A stretch of 64,000 bases of DNA from Pictodentalium vernedei. Taxonomy: Eukaryota > Mollusca > Scaphopoda > Dentaliida > Dentaliidae. Positions within the stretch are counted from its first letter, which is position 1. Every line of letters begins with the position of its first letter. The stretch covers positions 387,987,217 through 388,051,216 of the forward strand of contig CM062294.1 of the NCBI GenBank assembly GCA_031216915.1, read 5' to 3'. This document shows positions 31,892-43,826 of the stretch, piece after piece. The translations under genes and the position numbers were made by a program. The notes under the pieces are model-generated. The model worked only from the letters and a program-made list of their open reading frames with translations, was not told where the DNA came from and searched no databases.

Positions 31892-33472
31892 CAGACATGT
31901 TAACTCTCCCGGAATGCCCGGGATTCTCCCGGAATTAGCTATCCCCTCCCGCCCTCCCGCCCAGGAGTCAATTTGAGCCAAAATCTCCCGGAAAGTCGAC
32001 ATACCAGACAAAAACTGAATCCACCAGCTTTTGTTTACAAATACAAATGCATGTGCTCTACTCTCAATGGCAAGGTCATTAAGTTTGTGTGAAACGTCAC
32101 CACTTACGTAAGAACTGGTGACCAATCTTATTTCTGTCAATGGCCGTGTTGTGATTATTTGCAACACGTTTGACAGGCGGATTAAATGAATTTGAGATGC
32201 AGGATAATTGCTGAAATTGATTATATATTAAAGGCACACCTTTGCTTGTATACAGGTAGCAGTCAAATCGAAAAATAAGTTCCATACGCATAAATTTTGT
32301 CCAATCGAACATGTGCAAAAATACGCACAAATTTATTATTGTGCATTTTGGATTTCACTTTCACTTCAGATAATTATAGCCAATTTTGCAGACAAACGGC
32401 TCAAACATATGAGTTGCCGTAATTTTCAATATATTGGGAAAAATTTCTGATTCGCAATTTTCTAAAGCAGGCTGTGAAAAAAATTATGTTTTTGGTGAAA
32501 AAAATCTCTAAAAAGTTGCTAATTTACGGCACGTGAACGTTTTTTCATTCGTTGTGATAAATGGAGAATAAAATAAATTAAATATCCCGGAGATGTTTCG
32601 TCCTGGGCTGGCTGTGGCATAATGTTCACGTTTCACTGAAAAATGATCACCCCATTCCAAATCCCCTTCGTAAATGACCAACTACTTCCAGTGAGTACCC
32701 GGTGTGGTTAGGTGGGGCGCTGGGCTTTGGCAGATTGAATTACCACAACAACCGGGCTCGGGGTGTGCCTAAACACCACAGATCGCCGCAGGTTACCGCA
32801 GGTCGCCGCAAGTACCCATAATTTCCCAAATAGATCCAAAACTTTCAACACAGCGTCAAAACTGATATGGTGCTGAAAAGGTCGAAAATATCACCAAACA
32901 TTTTGTACATAAAACCATTGAAATATGGATGTCATTGGAACAAGCTCAGATATTGGCACATGACCACATCCATATTTCTGATTTCTGTTTTTCTCTATAT
33001 TTCTATGGTTTGGCTTTTGAAAGGACAAATAGTTCAAATAATACACATTAGGGTGGAATGTTTAATGTATGTGTGTGTGTGGGGGGGGGGGGGGGGGGGT
33101 AACATGGAAATTATTGATGTGCTGCCCACGTGCAAAAATCTCACTGACAAGTATCCGAGTCTCACTGGGAGCTCATCAAAATCTCACTGACAGTCACCTC
33201 GAGAGGTTAACAGGTCTGGGTCACTCACCACCGGTTAGTAGAACGTTGGCGTATGTTCCTTTGATGTATTGTTGTTGGACCGTTTCCTGTTATGTCTGTG
33301 GGGGTGGGGGTGGGGGGGGGGGTGGAGGGGGGTATTTGGTATTAATTTGTATTTAAAATTGATCCACACGTGGCTTCTACGCGCAAAAAAAAATCTCCCT
33401 GAAAATCATGTCATCTCCCTGAAAATTTTCTTCAATCTCCCTGAAAAAAATTTTGGAAGGTTAACATGTCTG
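31892..33472. mobile_element. DNA transposon with CAGACATGTTAAC ends and TCTCCC(G/T)GAAA repeats
   Basis: The perfect 8 bp TSD ACCTGTAC flanks it (31884-31891 and 33473-33480). The terminal 13 bp CAGACATGTTAAC is identical in both ends. Behind the ends lie repeated motifs: CTCCCGGAAT.CCCGGGATTC at the left, AATCTCCCTGAAAAT three times at the right. A related right end (AAAATCTCACTGACA units, then GGTTAACAGGTCTG) is nested at 33130-33215. Two (GT)n/poly-G tracts are present. No transposase seen. Confidence 0.75.
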
Positions 33473-33919
33473 ACCTGTACATAAAAGTAAAAAGCTGTAA
33501 GCCTAAGTCCAAAACCTGTACATAAAAGTCCAAAATTGAAGTAATTCAGCGGGAAAAGGGTTAAATAATACAAAATTAGCCCTAAAATGCATGTTTACAT
33601 ACAATAGCACGCATGGCCATATGCTGCAAGGTAAATCTCCACTTAGAAGAAAGGAAAAAAAAAACATCAAAACCTGCACGCAAACATCAAAATAAGGCTG
33701 AAATTTGATTCAAAGGGTTAAAATTAAGACAAAATACTCTGGAAAAGAGTTAAATGTTATAGTGAACCACCATAGCAATATGCAGAAACTAAACAAAATT
33801 TTTAAAAGCCCAAAAATCAAAACCTGTACACAGAAGTTCAAAATATTTGAGAGCGGACGCTGACGCCGACATGAGGGCTATGCCATAGGCTCACACAACT
33901 AACGTTGGTGAGCCAAAAA

Positions 33920-33995
33920 CACCTAAACACCCAAATTTTATAAAAAATTTTTATAAAATTTATTTTATAAAAAAATTTTATAAAAAAATTTCCAT
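33920..33995. repeat. AT palindromic low-complexity tract
   Basis: Repeated inversions of AAATTTTATAAAAAAATTT; likely slippage-prone. Confidence 0.8.
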
Positions 33996-34299
33996 AAAAC
34001 AAGCAAAAAAACTTGGGAGCTTAACTGGGGGGATCAAGGGAGGGTAGGGAAGGAATACTCAACCAACAGTTGAAAAATCATTATCAACAATGATGATGTC
34101 AGGCCCATGTCCCGAAATTGGGGAACATGAACTAATTTTTATAAATATTATAAAATTACAGCCCTGAATGTTTCAAACCACTGTTTCTTCCTTCCTTCAT
34201 CCAGTTGTGTCCTTGGATTGACCAAATTAACCACTGATTTGTGTCTGGCATCACTATAAACTGAGATTCAAAAAGCACAAAAGTCAGTTTGTTGTTATC

Positions 34300-34545
34300 T
34301 GCCAAGGGCCAAACAAAGAATGGTGTTGGCGCCAATTCCGGTCACTTCCTGACTGCGCATGTGCAGAGAGTAAATGTATGGAAGACCAGATAGGACTTCT
34401 AATTTTCGGTTTTGCATGCAAATTTTGGGGATTGGAGGGGGGGGGGGGGGGGCAAAATTTTTGTTAGGCCATAGATATTTTAGAGTTAGCACCAGCTATA
34501 TGTCTGGGCCATTGGTATACTGTGTAAAAATATGTTAATTTTTTG
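34300..34545 (-). repeat. Truncated terminal segment of the DIRS-like family
   Basis: Reverse-complemented it matches 4846-5165: TACCAATGGCCCAGACATA, GCTGGTGCTAACTCTAAAAT, GGAAGTGACCGGAATTGGC. One poly-C tract of 4900 is expanded to ~17 here. The body of an element does not follow. Confidence 0.75.
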
Positions 34546-34981
34546 GCGACATAGCTTATGGCCCCACAGTGGAACAGGCTCAACAAGCTCATTCCAATGA
34601 GAGGCAATAAGCTTTGCTTTGGGGTAAAAATTGGAAAAAATTTAAATGACAATTTTTGTGCATACCATACCTTTATTACAAAAATTGTTACCTGTCAATT
34701 GCATGTATTATTACATACACTCCTGTTAATTGAATAACAATCTTGAGTTCTATTGACAAACTACTCTAATATCAACTGAATCGACTCATTCACCCTCAGT
34801 AATCCAATATGACCATTACTGTACCATATGGCCAAAACTTTAATTCAATTTACAGGAGGTACGTTTAATTAGAAATGCCCAAATTATACTGACACTAGTG
34901 GCAAGAGATTTGCTGTCAAGGGCAAGAATATCTGCCAGTAGCATGCAAAGATAATCTTTTATAATCTGCGCCCTGTCAAAT
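34546..34981. other. Intronic sequence, weak MITE similarity
   Basis: About 34548-34680 resembles the interior of the TTAA MITEs (GACATAGCTTATGGC, CATTCCAATGAGAGGCAATA, AGCTTTG). The remainder is unassigned. Confidence 0.4.
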
Positions 34982-35867
34982 GACATAATCAGCGCTGCAA
35001 ATAAGTGTCCGGACACGGACAATGTCCGGGCGAATTCGCCATACTGTCCGGCCGAAATCAGTTACGGTCGGTCTTCATGTCCAGCGGTCAATTACTACAG
35101 TCATCTGTGTAAAATCAACCCAGCCCAACCACACTGCCATCGCAGTAGTCTCCATGACGGACATTCAATTATTGAAATTGTCTGCGTCCCGGCACCAGCC
35201 CCGCTACCATCTCAGTATAAATATTTTTGAAAGGTGTGTTCGTTTTGTTCATAAAAAAAACAATAATTTGTAATGCCTGCCATGCGCAGTCAACAGTGGT
35301 AAATGGCTTTTTCAACACACCCCTTTTTCGACCCAGTTTCGGCTTATCGCGTCCGAGTCTGGACGTTTCAGACCGTGTACGATTCAGACTAAATGGGTGG
35401 ACGATTCGGACCACATTAATGCTTCCCAAGTCGCTCACCTCGTTTATGTCACGTTTAAACGGGTTGTGTTTATTTGTCTAAATTAACTGGCGATCTAGAC
35501 AGCGTAACATGCCCTTTTAGGAACACGAAACTTTAATAATAAAAAAGCAATTTTCAGATAAGGTTTTTAACAGCTCTGAATAGATTTTTGTGTAGTTTTT
35601 ATTGAATTTTTCTTGGAAAAAAAAAAAATTTCCGACCATATTAAATATGGTACAATCGTCCACCATCTGGTCCGAATTGTCCATACTCCAATTGAGATGT
35701 GGTTTGGCGAGCCGACATTCTCGCCGATAGGGTTCTTGAGTCCTGACAATGACTTATGAAAGAGTTGAATTGATTGGCCAGTCAACTGTGGAGTCTCCAC
35801 AATTTAACCAACGGTAAGGTGCGTGAGTGAATACACGTGTTTATGTTATATTTGTTGTCTGCTAACC

Positions 35868-37820
35868 ATGGGCGAAAATAAAATAACCAAATTCTTTAAA
35901 CTGAATACAAATAATGTTAAGGATGACAAGAAACAAAATAAAACAAACAAAAATAAAGATGATGTATCAGGGGATAAATCTGAAAATCAAGGGACAGGAA
36001 ACAAACGGAAACTTACTGTTCAGACGTTTGAAAACTGGAAATCAGAACTGGCCGAAGTCAACGCCCACGTTTGGCTGACTTATGAACCCGACCCTGACAA
36101 CAAAGCCCTCATCAAAAGTTTGAAATGCAAACTTTGCTCACAATACAAAACCAAAATATGCGTGATGCGGGAGTACGACGACAGATGGTTTGTTGGCTCT
36201 GAAAACTTGCGGAAGTCTAACGCAAAGGAACATGGAAATTCTCTTTGCCATTTGAAAGCAACGAGACTCGACACAAAAGCAAAAGGTCTATTATCAGAAC
36301 CAAAACCACATGACCCTTCACTAAGAACAATTTCTTCCACACTCGGCATGATGACAGAGAATATAAAGTCGCAAGTGAGAAGAAAGTTCGAAATTGCATA
36401 TTTCATTGCTAAAACAAGAAGCCCATTCTCTCTTTTCCAACAAATTTGTGAACTGGAGCTTCAACACGGTGTAGATATAGGAAGACTTTATAATAACAGA
36501 AGTCAGTGTACCGAATTTATTAATTATATTGCACAGGACCTCGCAGTCAAACTGAAAAATGAAATTGACAAAGTAAAATTCTTTAGCGTTCTGACAGATG
36601 GCTCAACAGACAAATCAGTGCAGGAAAAAGAGGTTATTTATGTTGGATTCACGAGGCTTAATGAGAGTAAGGAGATTGAATCATGTCTAAAATTTGTCTA
36701 CCTCAAAAATATGAAGAAGGCTGATACCCATGGAACAGTAGTGGCTATTGAGTCAAGTTTTGAAATGATAGGAGTTTCGAAAGAAGAATTCTACAAAAAG
36801 TTGATAGGTTTCGGAGCGGATGGTGCATCAGTGAATGGTGGTGAGAAGTCAGGGGTGCAGGCTTTATTGAGAGATAAATCTTTTGCGGGATTGATCTTCA
36901 CTTGGTGCATTTCCCATCGCCTTGAGCTTGGCATTAAAGACTCGCTAAGTGTGACTTATTTCAAACAAATTGACATTATGCTACAGAGATTGTACGCAGT
37001 ATGTAGCAAGTCACCAAAGAAAATGCATGAGTTGAAGTCCCTCTATGACTACATGAAACAAACTTACGATTATGATGATGATTCACTCAAACCAAAACGC
37101 TGCAATGGCACAAGGTGGATATCATTCAAACTGAATGCGCTCAGGCAGGTTCTTGATAAGTTTGGACTCTATATCACTCATCTAGAGCATATGTGTAATG
37201 ACACTTTGTCTTATGGCGGGGACAAAATAAAAGGCTTCCTGAAACAATGGAAAACACCCAAGATTCTGCTGAATGTTGCCTTCTTCATCGATGTTCTAAC
37301 TCCTGCATCGATTCTTTCAAAGCAGTTCCAAGAAAATGGCGTAGACTGTGTGAGAGCTATAGAGAGCCTGTCGAAATCGTCAGAAAAGCTTAATAGACTT
37401 TCAATGAAACCTATTCGAGAGTGGCCAACCATAAAATTTGTCCTAACTCGTGGCATAAAGTACAGTAATGATACAGAGGAAGTGATTTATCAAGATGTAA
37501 AATTCAAGTCAGATTCGTTTCAGAAAGTGCTAGAACAAGTTATTGAGTCGAGTACTGCAGTGTTGAACAGTTTGCAAATGAACATGAAGAGCAGATTGGA
37601 AAACAGCAATAAATGTATTCTATCAGATGTAGCTGTAGTATTAAACACCCAGAACTGGCAATTTTTTTTTTTTGTCTTAAAATTGACCGAAGGCAGAAAA
37701 AACAAAAAATTTTTCGGATTTTGGTCCAAAATTTCGAAGTCTGCAACGGGACCCCAAATTTTCAGCCTAAATATGAACCCAGGGATTTGGCTTCAACAAA
37801 CTTCAATCTCACCCCCCTAA
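35868..37820 (+). pseudogene. hAT transposase (ZNF862-like), unit 1, chimeric 3' end
   Basis: Start chosen at the ATG in CTAACCATGG; 15 in-frame upstream codons lack support. The basic, Lys/Asn-rich N-terminus is followed by a zinc-finger region with LKCKLC (about residue 84) and KEHGNSLCH (about 120). The RNase H-like catalytic fold follows: first acidic motif FFSVLTDGSTD (about 240), second GADGAS (about 316) and CISHRLEL (about 346). The frame is intact to the sequence NTQNWQ (37663), then reads into repeat DNA for ~50 codons and stops. The C-terminal part with the last catalytic acid and dimerisation domain is missing. Unlikely to be active; it could still bind DNA if expressed. Confidence 0.85.
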
Positions 37821-39852
37821 GGATGCTGCATACCAAATATCAAAACATTCTTATTGCTAGATCTGAAGAAGAAGATTTTTCAAAAATACTCCTCATACTG
37901 CACTAATTTAAACATTTGGGCTCCCTTAGAAAGCCCAAATATCGATCCAGGCAATTGATTTCAATAAACATGTGAAACAATCTTACAAAGATGTTATATG
38001 TGAAATTTTAAAGCTTTTGGAGCGGTGGTTTCACAGAAAAGTAGTCTTATGTTTTTCCCATTACCCACAGTGTTAAAAAATGCTGACTCAGCACTTTTTC
38101 AAAGTCCCCAAAAAGTACCCCATGATAAAACCGATGGCAATTTTTTTTTATCATTCCATTCTGTTGGTCCTAAGGAAGCTTCACAACAAATAAGAATTCT
38201 CAGTGCCGTGTAGTTTTGGAGATATGGGCGTTTTCATTTTTTTCTATTTTTAGCTCCTGTGGTTCCCATGGGGCTATGGGGAAAAAAATTTCGGCATAAA
38301 TTAGGTACTTATGACCCAATAAGCACTCATGTAAAATTTGGTTCAAATCGGCCTTGCGGTTTGGAAAATAGAAATTTGGGGCGGGGCCAAAATTTTTGCC
38401 CCTCCTTTAACATCGTCAAATATAGCCCCTCTAACTTCTCTTGAACAAACTTGAGTCTACACCTCAAAAGGAAGCTGCATACCAAATATCAAGTCTCTGC
38501 TATTGCTGGTTCTTGAGAAGAAGATTTTTTAAGAATTGGAGCATTTTTGCCCCATCACTCTGCTCAATTTGAGCCGAAACCTAATTTGACAAAAAATCAA
38601 AGTCCGCAGACACAACCCCTTCTCACATGAAATTTCATTAATATGCGGCCAGTGGTTTGGGAGAAAAAGCCCAAACACCACCTTCACGACAGACACCGGA
38701 CGACGGACGACAGACGAAAAGTGATCAGAATAGCTCACCCTGACTTTCAGTCAGGTGAGCTAAAAAGACAAACCTCAAAACCTGCACATAAAAGTAAAAA
38801 AAAAAAAAGTATCACATTTGTTTCAATGGGTTAAAATTGAGAAAAATACACTGATAATGTCACAGTAACCACCATGGCAATATGCCAGTAAGGTGAAACC
38901 CTACCTGAAAAATATCCTCTTGGAAGAAAAGAAAGAAAAACCTAAAAACCTGCACATAAAAGTAAAAAAAGTATCACATTTGTTTCAAAGGGTTAAAATT
39001 TAGAAAAATACCCTGAAAATGTTACAATAACCAGCGTGGCAATATGCCATTGAGGTAAAACTCCACTTAAAAAAAATATCAAAATCTGCACACAAAAGTA
39101 CAAAACCTGCACAGAAAAGATCAAAATTAAAGTAAATAAGCAGCTAAAGGGTTAAATAATATAAAAATAGCCCAAGAAGCATCCTAACATAAAATAGGAA
39201 CCATGGCAATATGCTACAAGGTAAGTCGCCACTTGGAAGAAAAGAAAGACAAACCTCAAAACCTGCACATAAAAGTAAAAAAAAGTATCACATTTGTTTA
39301 GGGTTAAAATTGAGAAAAATACCCTGTCACAGTAACCACAATGGCAATATGCCAGTAAGGTGAAACTCTATTTGAAAAATATCCACTTGGAAGAAAAGAA
39401 AGATAAACCTCAAAACCTGCACATAAAAGTAAAAAAAAGTATCACATTTGTTTCAAAGGGTTAACATTTAGAAAAATACCATGAAAATGTTACAGTAACC
39501 ACCATGGCAATATGCCAGTGAGGTAAAGCTCCACTTAAAAAAAAAATATCAAAACCTGCACACAAAAGTACAAAACCTGCACACAAAAGTCCAAATTTAA
39601 AGTAAATAAGCAGCTAAAGGGTTAAATAATATAATAATAGCCCCAAGAAGCATCCTAACATAAAATAGAAACCATGGCAGTATGCTACAAGGTAAGTCGC
39701 CACTTGGAAGAGAAGAAAGACAAACCTCAAAACCTGCAAATAAAAGTAAAAAAAAAATCAAAACCTGCACACAAACGTCAAAATAAGTCCAAAATTTTAT
39801 TCAAAGAGTTAAAATTAAGACAAAATACCCTGGAAAAGAGTTAAATGTTATT
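37661..39852 (+). repeat. Repeat tail inside hAT unit 1, copied from 29333-31517
   Basis: Almost identical, base for base, to the second half of the 28748-30415 element plus the following array. Its junction to unit 2 reads GTTAAATGTTATT then AAAAATCAACCC. Relative to 31517-35110, everything in between is missing here. Confidence 0.85.
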
Positions 39853-40607
39853 AAAAATCAACCCAGCCCAAGCACACTGCCGTTGCAGTAGTCTCCATGA
39901 TGGACATTCAATTATTGAAATTGTCTGCGTCCCGGCACCAGCCCCGCTACCATCTCAGTATAAATATTTTTGAAAGGTGTGTTCGTTTTCATAAAAAAAC
40001 AATAATTTGTAATGCCTGCCATGCGCAGTCAACAGTGGTAAATGGCTTTTTCAACACACCCCTTTTTCGACCCAGTTTCGGCTTATCGCGTCCGAGTCTG
40101 GACGTTTCAGACCGTATACGATTCAGACTAAATGGGTGGACGATTCGGACCACATTAATGCTTCCCAAGTCGCTCACCTCGTTTATGTCACGTTTAAACG
40201 GGTTGTGTTTATTTGTCTAAATTAACTGGCGATCTAGACAGCGTAACATGCCCTTTTAGGAACACGAAACTTTAATAATAAAAAAGGCAATTTTCAGATA
40301 AGGTTTTTAACAGCTCTGAATAGATTTGTGTAGTTTTTATTGAATTTTTCTTGGAAAAAAAAACAACATTTCCGACCATATTAAATATGGTACAATCGTC
40401 CACCATCTGGTCCGAATTGTCCATACTCCAATTGAGATGTGGTTTGATGAGCCGACATTCTCGCCGATAGGGTTCTTGAGTCCTGACAATGACTTACGAA
40501 AGAGTTGAATTGATTGGCCAGTCAACTGTGGAGTCTCCACAATTTAACCAACGGTAAGGTGCGTGAGTGAATACACATGTTTATGTTATATTTGTTGTCT
40601 GCTAACC

Positions 40608-42663
40608 ATGGGCGAAAATAAAATAACCAAAGTCTTTAAACTGAATACAAATAATGTTAAGGATGACAAGAAACAAAATAAAACGAACAAAAATAAAGAT
40701 GATGTATCAGGGGATAAATCTGAAAATCACGGGACAGGAAACAAACGGAAACTTACTGTTCAGACGTTTGAAAACTGGAAATCAGAACTGGCCGAAGTCA
40801 ACGCCCACGTTTGGCTGACTTATGAACCCGACCCTGACAACAAAGCCCTCGTCAAAAGTTTGAAATGCAAACTTTGCTCACAATACAAAACCGAAATATG
40901 CGTGATGCGGGAGTACGACGACAGATGGTTTGTTGGCTCTGAAAACTTGCGGAAGTCTAACGCAAAGGAACATGGAAATTCTCTTTGCCATTTGAAAGCA
41001 ACGAGACTTGACACAAAAACAAAAGGTCTATTATCAGAACCAAAACCACATGACCCTTCACTAAGAACAATTTCTTCCACACTCGGCATGATGACAGAGA
41101 ATATAAAGTCGCAAGTGAGAAGAAAGTTCGAAATTGCATATTTCATTGCTAAAACAAGAAGCCCATTCTCTCTTTTCCAACAAATTTGTGAACTGGAGCT
41201 TCAACACGGTGTAGATATAGGAAGACTTTATAATAACAGAAGTCAGTGTACCGAATTTATTAATTATATTGCACAGGACCTCGCAGTCAAACTGAAAAAT
41301 GAAATTGACAAAGTAAAATTCTTTAGCGTTCTGACAGATGGCTCAACAGACAAATCAGTGCAGGAAAAAGAGGTTATTTATGTTGGATTCACGAGGCTTA
41401 ATGAGAGTCAGGAGATTGAATCATGTCTAAAATTTGTCTACCTCAAAGATATGAAGAAGGCTGATACCCATGGAACAGTAGCGGCTATTGAGTCAAGTTT
41501 TGAAATGATAGGAGTTTCGAAAGAAGAATTCTACAAAAAGTTGATAGGTTTCGGAGCGGATGGTGCATCAGTGAATAGTGGTGAGAAGTCAGGGGTGCAG
41601 GCTTTATTGAGAGATAAATCTTTTGCGGGATTGATCTTCACTTGGTGCATTTCCCATCGCCTTGAGCTTGGCATTAAAGACTCGCTAAGTCTGACTTATT
41701 TCAAACAAATTGACATTATGCTACAGAGATTGTATGCAGTATATAGCAAGTCACCAAAGAAAATGCATGAGTTGAAGTCCCTCTATGACTGCATGAAACA
41801 AACTTACGATTATGATGATGATTCACTCAAACCAAAACGCTGCAATGGCACAAGGTGGATATCATTCAAACTGAATGCGCTCAGGCAGGTTCTTGATAAG
41901 TTTGGACTCTATATCACTCATCTAGAGCATATGTGTAATGACACTTTGTCTGATGGCGGGGACAAAATAAAAGGCTTCCTGAAACAATGGAAAACACCCA
42001 AGATTCTGCTGAATGTTGCCTTCTTCATCGATGTTCTAACTCCTGCATCGATTCTTTCAAAGCAGTTCCAAGAAAATGGCATAGACTGTGTGAGAGCTAT
42101 AGAGAGCCTGTCGAAATCGTCAGAAAAGCTTAATAGACTTTCAATGAAACCTATTCGAGAGTGGCCAACCATAAAATTTGTCCTAACTCGTGGCATAAAG
42201 TACAGTAATGATACAGAGGAAGTGATTTATCAAGATGTAAAATTCAAGTCAGATTCGTTTCAGAAAGTGCTAGAACAAGTTATGGAGTCGAGTACTGCAG
42301 TGTTGAACAGTTTGCAAATGAACATGAAGAGCAGATTGGAAAACAGCAATAAATGTATTCTATCAGATGTAGCTGTAATATTAAACACCCAGAACTGGCA
42401 TCTACAGGTTTCGGATAGTGATGAATACATATCTGAGGATTTCCTTGATGATAGAATGGGTAAACTCCTAGAGAATTTCCAACCAGTGCTGCAGAATGGA
42501 CATGGGGATTTCAGTGCATCTCGTTATTGATCAGTGGCATGATCTAGTTGGTTACATCATACAATACCTGAACCCAAGCAAGAATGACTATAAGAAGACT
42601 TGGGGCCATGTATTTGTGTTACACGAGACATTAACTTCAGACAGATGGAAGTTCATTCTTGAG
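40608..42663 (+). pseudogene. hAT transposase (ZNF862-like), unit 2, frameshifted and truncated
   Basis: Same start and domain order as the gene at 35868, with under 2% amino-acid difference (for example FFKL to VFKL, GGEKSG to SGEKSG). It continues past NTQNWH into native sequence (LQVSDSDEYISEDFLDDRMG) and meets a stop at 42528 after SASRY. A different frame then resumes DQWHDLVGYIIQYLNPSKND and YKKTWGHVFVLHETLTSDRW KFILE to about 42663, so one frameshift lies near 42500-42530. Family members continue with an hAT dimerisation domain; here unrelated DNA with a repeated GGGTTCTCCGCCAA follows. Non-functional. Confidence 0.85.
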
Positions 42664-43680
42664 GGTTCTCCGCCAAGGAGGGTTCTCCGCCAAAACATTT
42701 TGAAAATTGGTATAAAAAGAAGTATTTTGGAGGGGCAAGGGGTGAAAACCCACTTTATTTTGGGACGGAAAAATGACATGTTTTGTACACATCATTTCTA
42801 AATGTCCAAGTTTCCATGTGCTCGCATGTTTATGCAGTGTAAAGTTCCGCATGGCCCAGGCACACGTAAAGTGTAGCCGTCGGTGGTTATCTATCATAAT
42901 CTGAGTGAACTCTGTTTTTCAGTTGCAGATCCATTTAATGATGCCCTCACACCTTGAATGATTGCATTCTCTCTGGTCAATCCAACTTGCACTAATCGGT
43001 TAATTTGTACAGGGTTGGTCTGTGTAAATTAATCGATTGGTGCAAGCAATTGATCAGAAACGTAATGGAAATTCCCCATCAGAGCCAGAGCTGTTAAATT
43101 AGCTCCCTTGATGTGCAAATCCATGATTGGTCAAAACAGCACGGATGTTTTTGAAAACATTCACTGTCAAAATAAACAAATGGCAGATGCATTACAACAC
43201 AAGCGAATACCACAAGTTTTGCTTTGATAATCTCTGGAGTTGGCTTAAGTTATCGACACGACGGGCAATTCAAAATGAACATTTGATGAGAAAAAACGCT
43301 TCTTGAAAAAATAATGCACACGAACGCGTGCGATTTTCAACGCCTCTCATCCTAAATTGGGAGGCGGTGTCGTCCGCGAGTACCAATACCATTGCGCTTC
43401 TTTCCCGCAAAAGCCTGGACCAACCGGCCACTCATCGTTGATTTAGTGCTGAAATTGTTTGATAAATTGTTCACTATGAATGATGCCTGTTTCAATTAAA
43501 AGAAAATTGATCTATTACCATTCTTTTTAATTACCTGATTTGTCTTTCTCCATCCTTGCACTTTGTCTCTTCACCTGTCCAACATTCAAGGAACTTTTAC
43601 TTACCTCCCCATGCATGATGCAATTGGATTATAATAATTATCGAGTCAAAATGAGCGAAATTCGTTATTTGGGAGAAGAA
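42664..43680. other. 3' non-coding part of the hAT element
   Basis: No coding sequence. A hairpin with ~20 bp arms lies at 42989-43041 (CACTAATCGGTTAATTT and its near-complement). CAGTTCGCCG-type motifs are absent, but TCCGGCCCAAA units occur at 43730-43790 near the right end. Confidence 0.5.
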
Positions 43681-43826
43681 AGGGAGTGTCTGACGTCTAT
43701 ATGTTGACCTCAATTAGGCATTTTCGGATGTCTGGCCCAAAATTTATCATGTCCGGCCCAAATTGTCTGGTGCCTGACATCACGTCTGGACCAATTATTT
43801 TTTTTATTTGCAGCCCTGGACATAAT

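Larger units (their letters stand above)
28640..33850 (+). repeat. ~300 bp-period array with two inserted elements
   Basis: Monomers contain AACCTGCACATAAAAGTAAA, GTTTCAAAGGGTTAAAAT, CCATGGCAATATGCCAGT and TACAAGGTAAGTC(G/T)CCACTT. Two elements interrupt them (28748-30415 and 31892-33472); the second insertion is proven because the array reading ACCTGTACATAAAAG resumes after it. A near-identical stretch of the array recurs at 38766-39852 inside the hAT element. Final units end with a GACGCTGACGCCGAC tail. Open frames in it are not supported as genes. Confidence 0.8.
35111..39853 (+). repeat. Tandem duplication unit 1 inside the hAT element (4743 bp)
   Basis: AAAATCAACCCAGCCCAA at 35111 recurs at 39854. 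From there the copies run parallel, with single-base changes and small indels, to GAACTGGCA at 37661/42402. After that, unit 1 continues with DNA copied from the 29333-31517 repeat, whereas unit 2 continues with native transposase sequence. Confidence 0.9.
34990..43818 (+). mobile_element. hAT element, 8.8 kb, with tandemly duplicated transposase region
   Basis: The perfect 8 bp TSD GACATAAT flanks it (34982-34989 and 43819-43826). Left TIR CAGCGCTGCAAATAA, right TIR reverse-complemented CAGGGCTGCAAATAA (14/15). Both ends then carry GTCCGG/TCCGGCC motifs. Inside are two copies of a ZNF862-like hAT transposase region. Unit 1 is 35111-39853; unit 2 starts at 39854 and is ~98-99% identical up to 42402. 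TSD length, CAG...TIR and the transposase family all agree on hAT. Both transposases lack their C-termini, so it is probably inactive. Confidence 0.9.
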
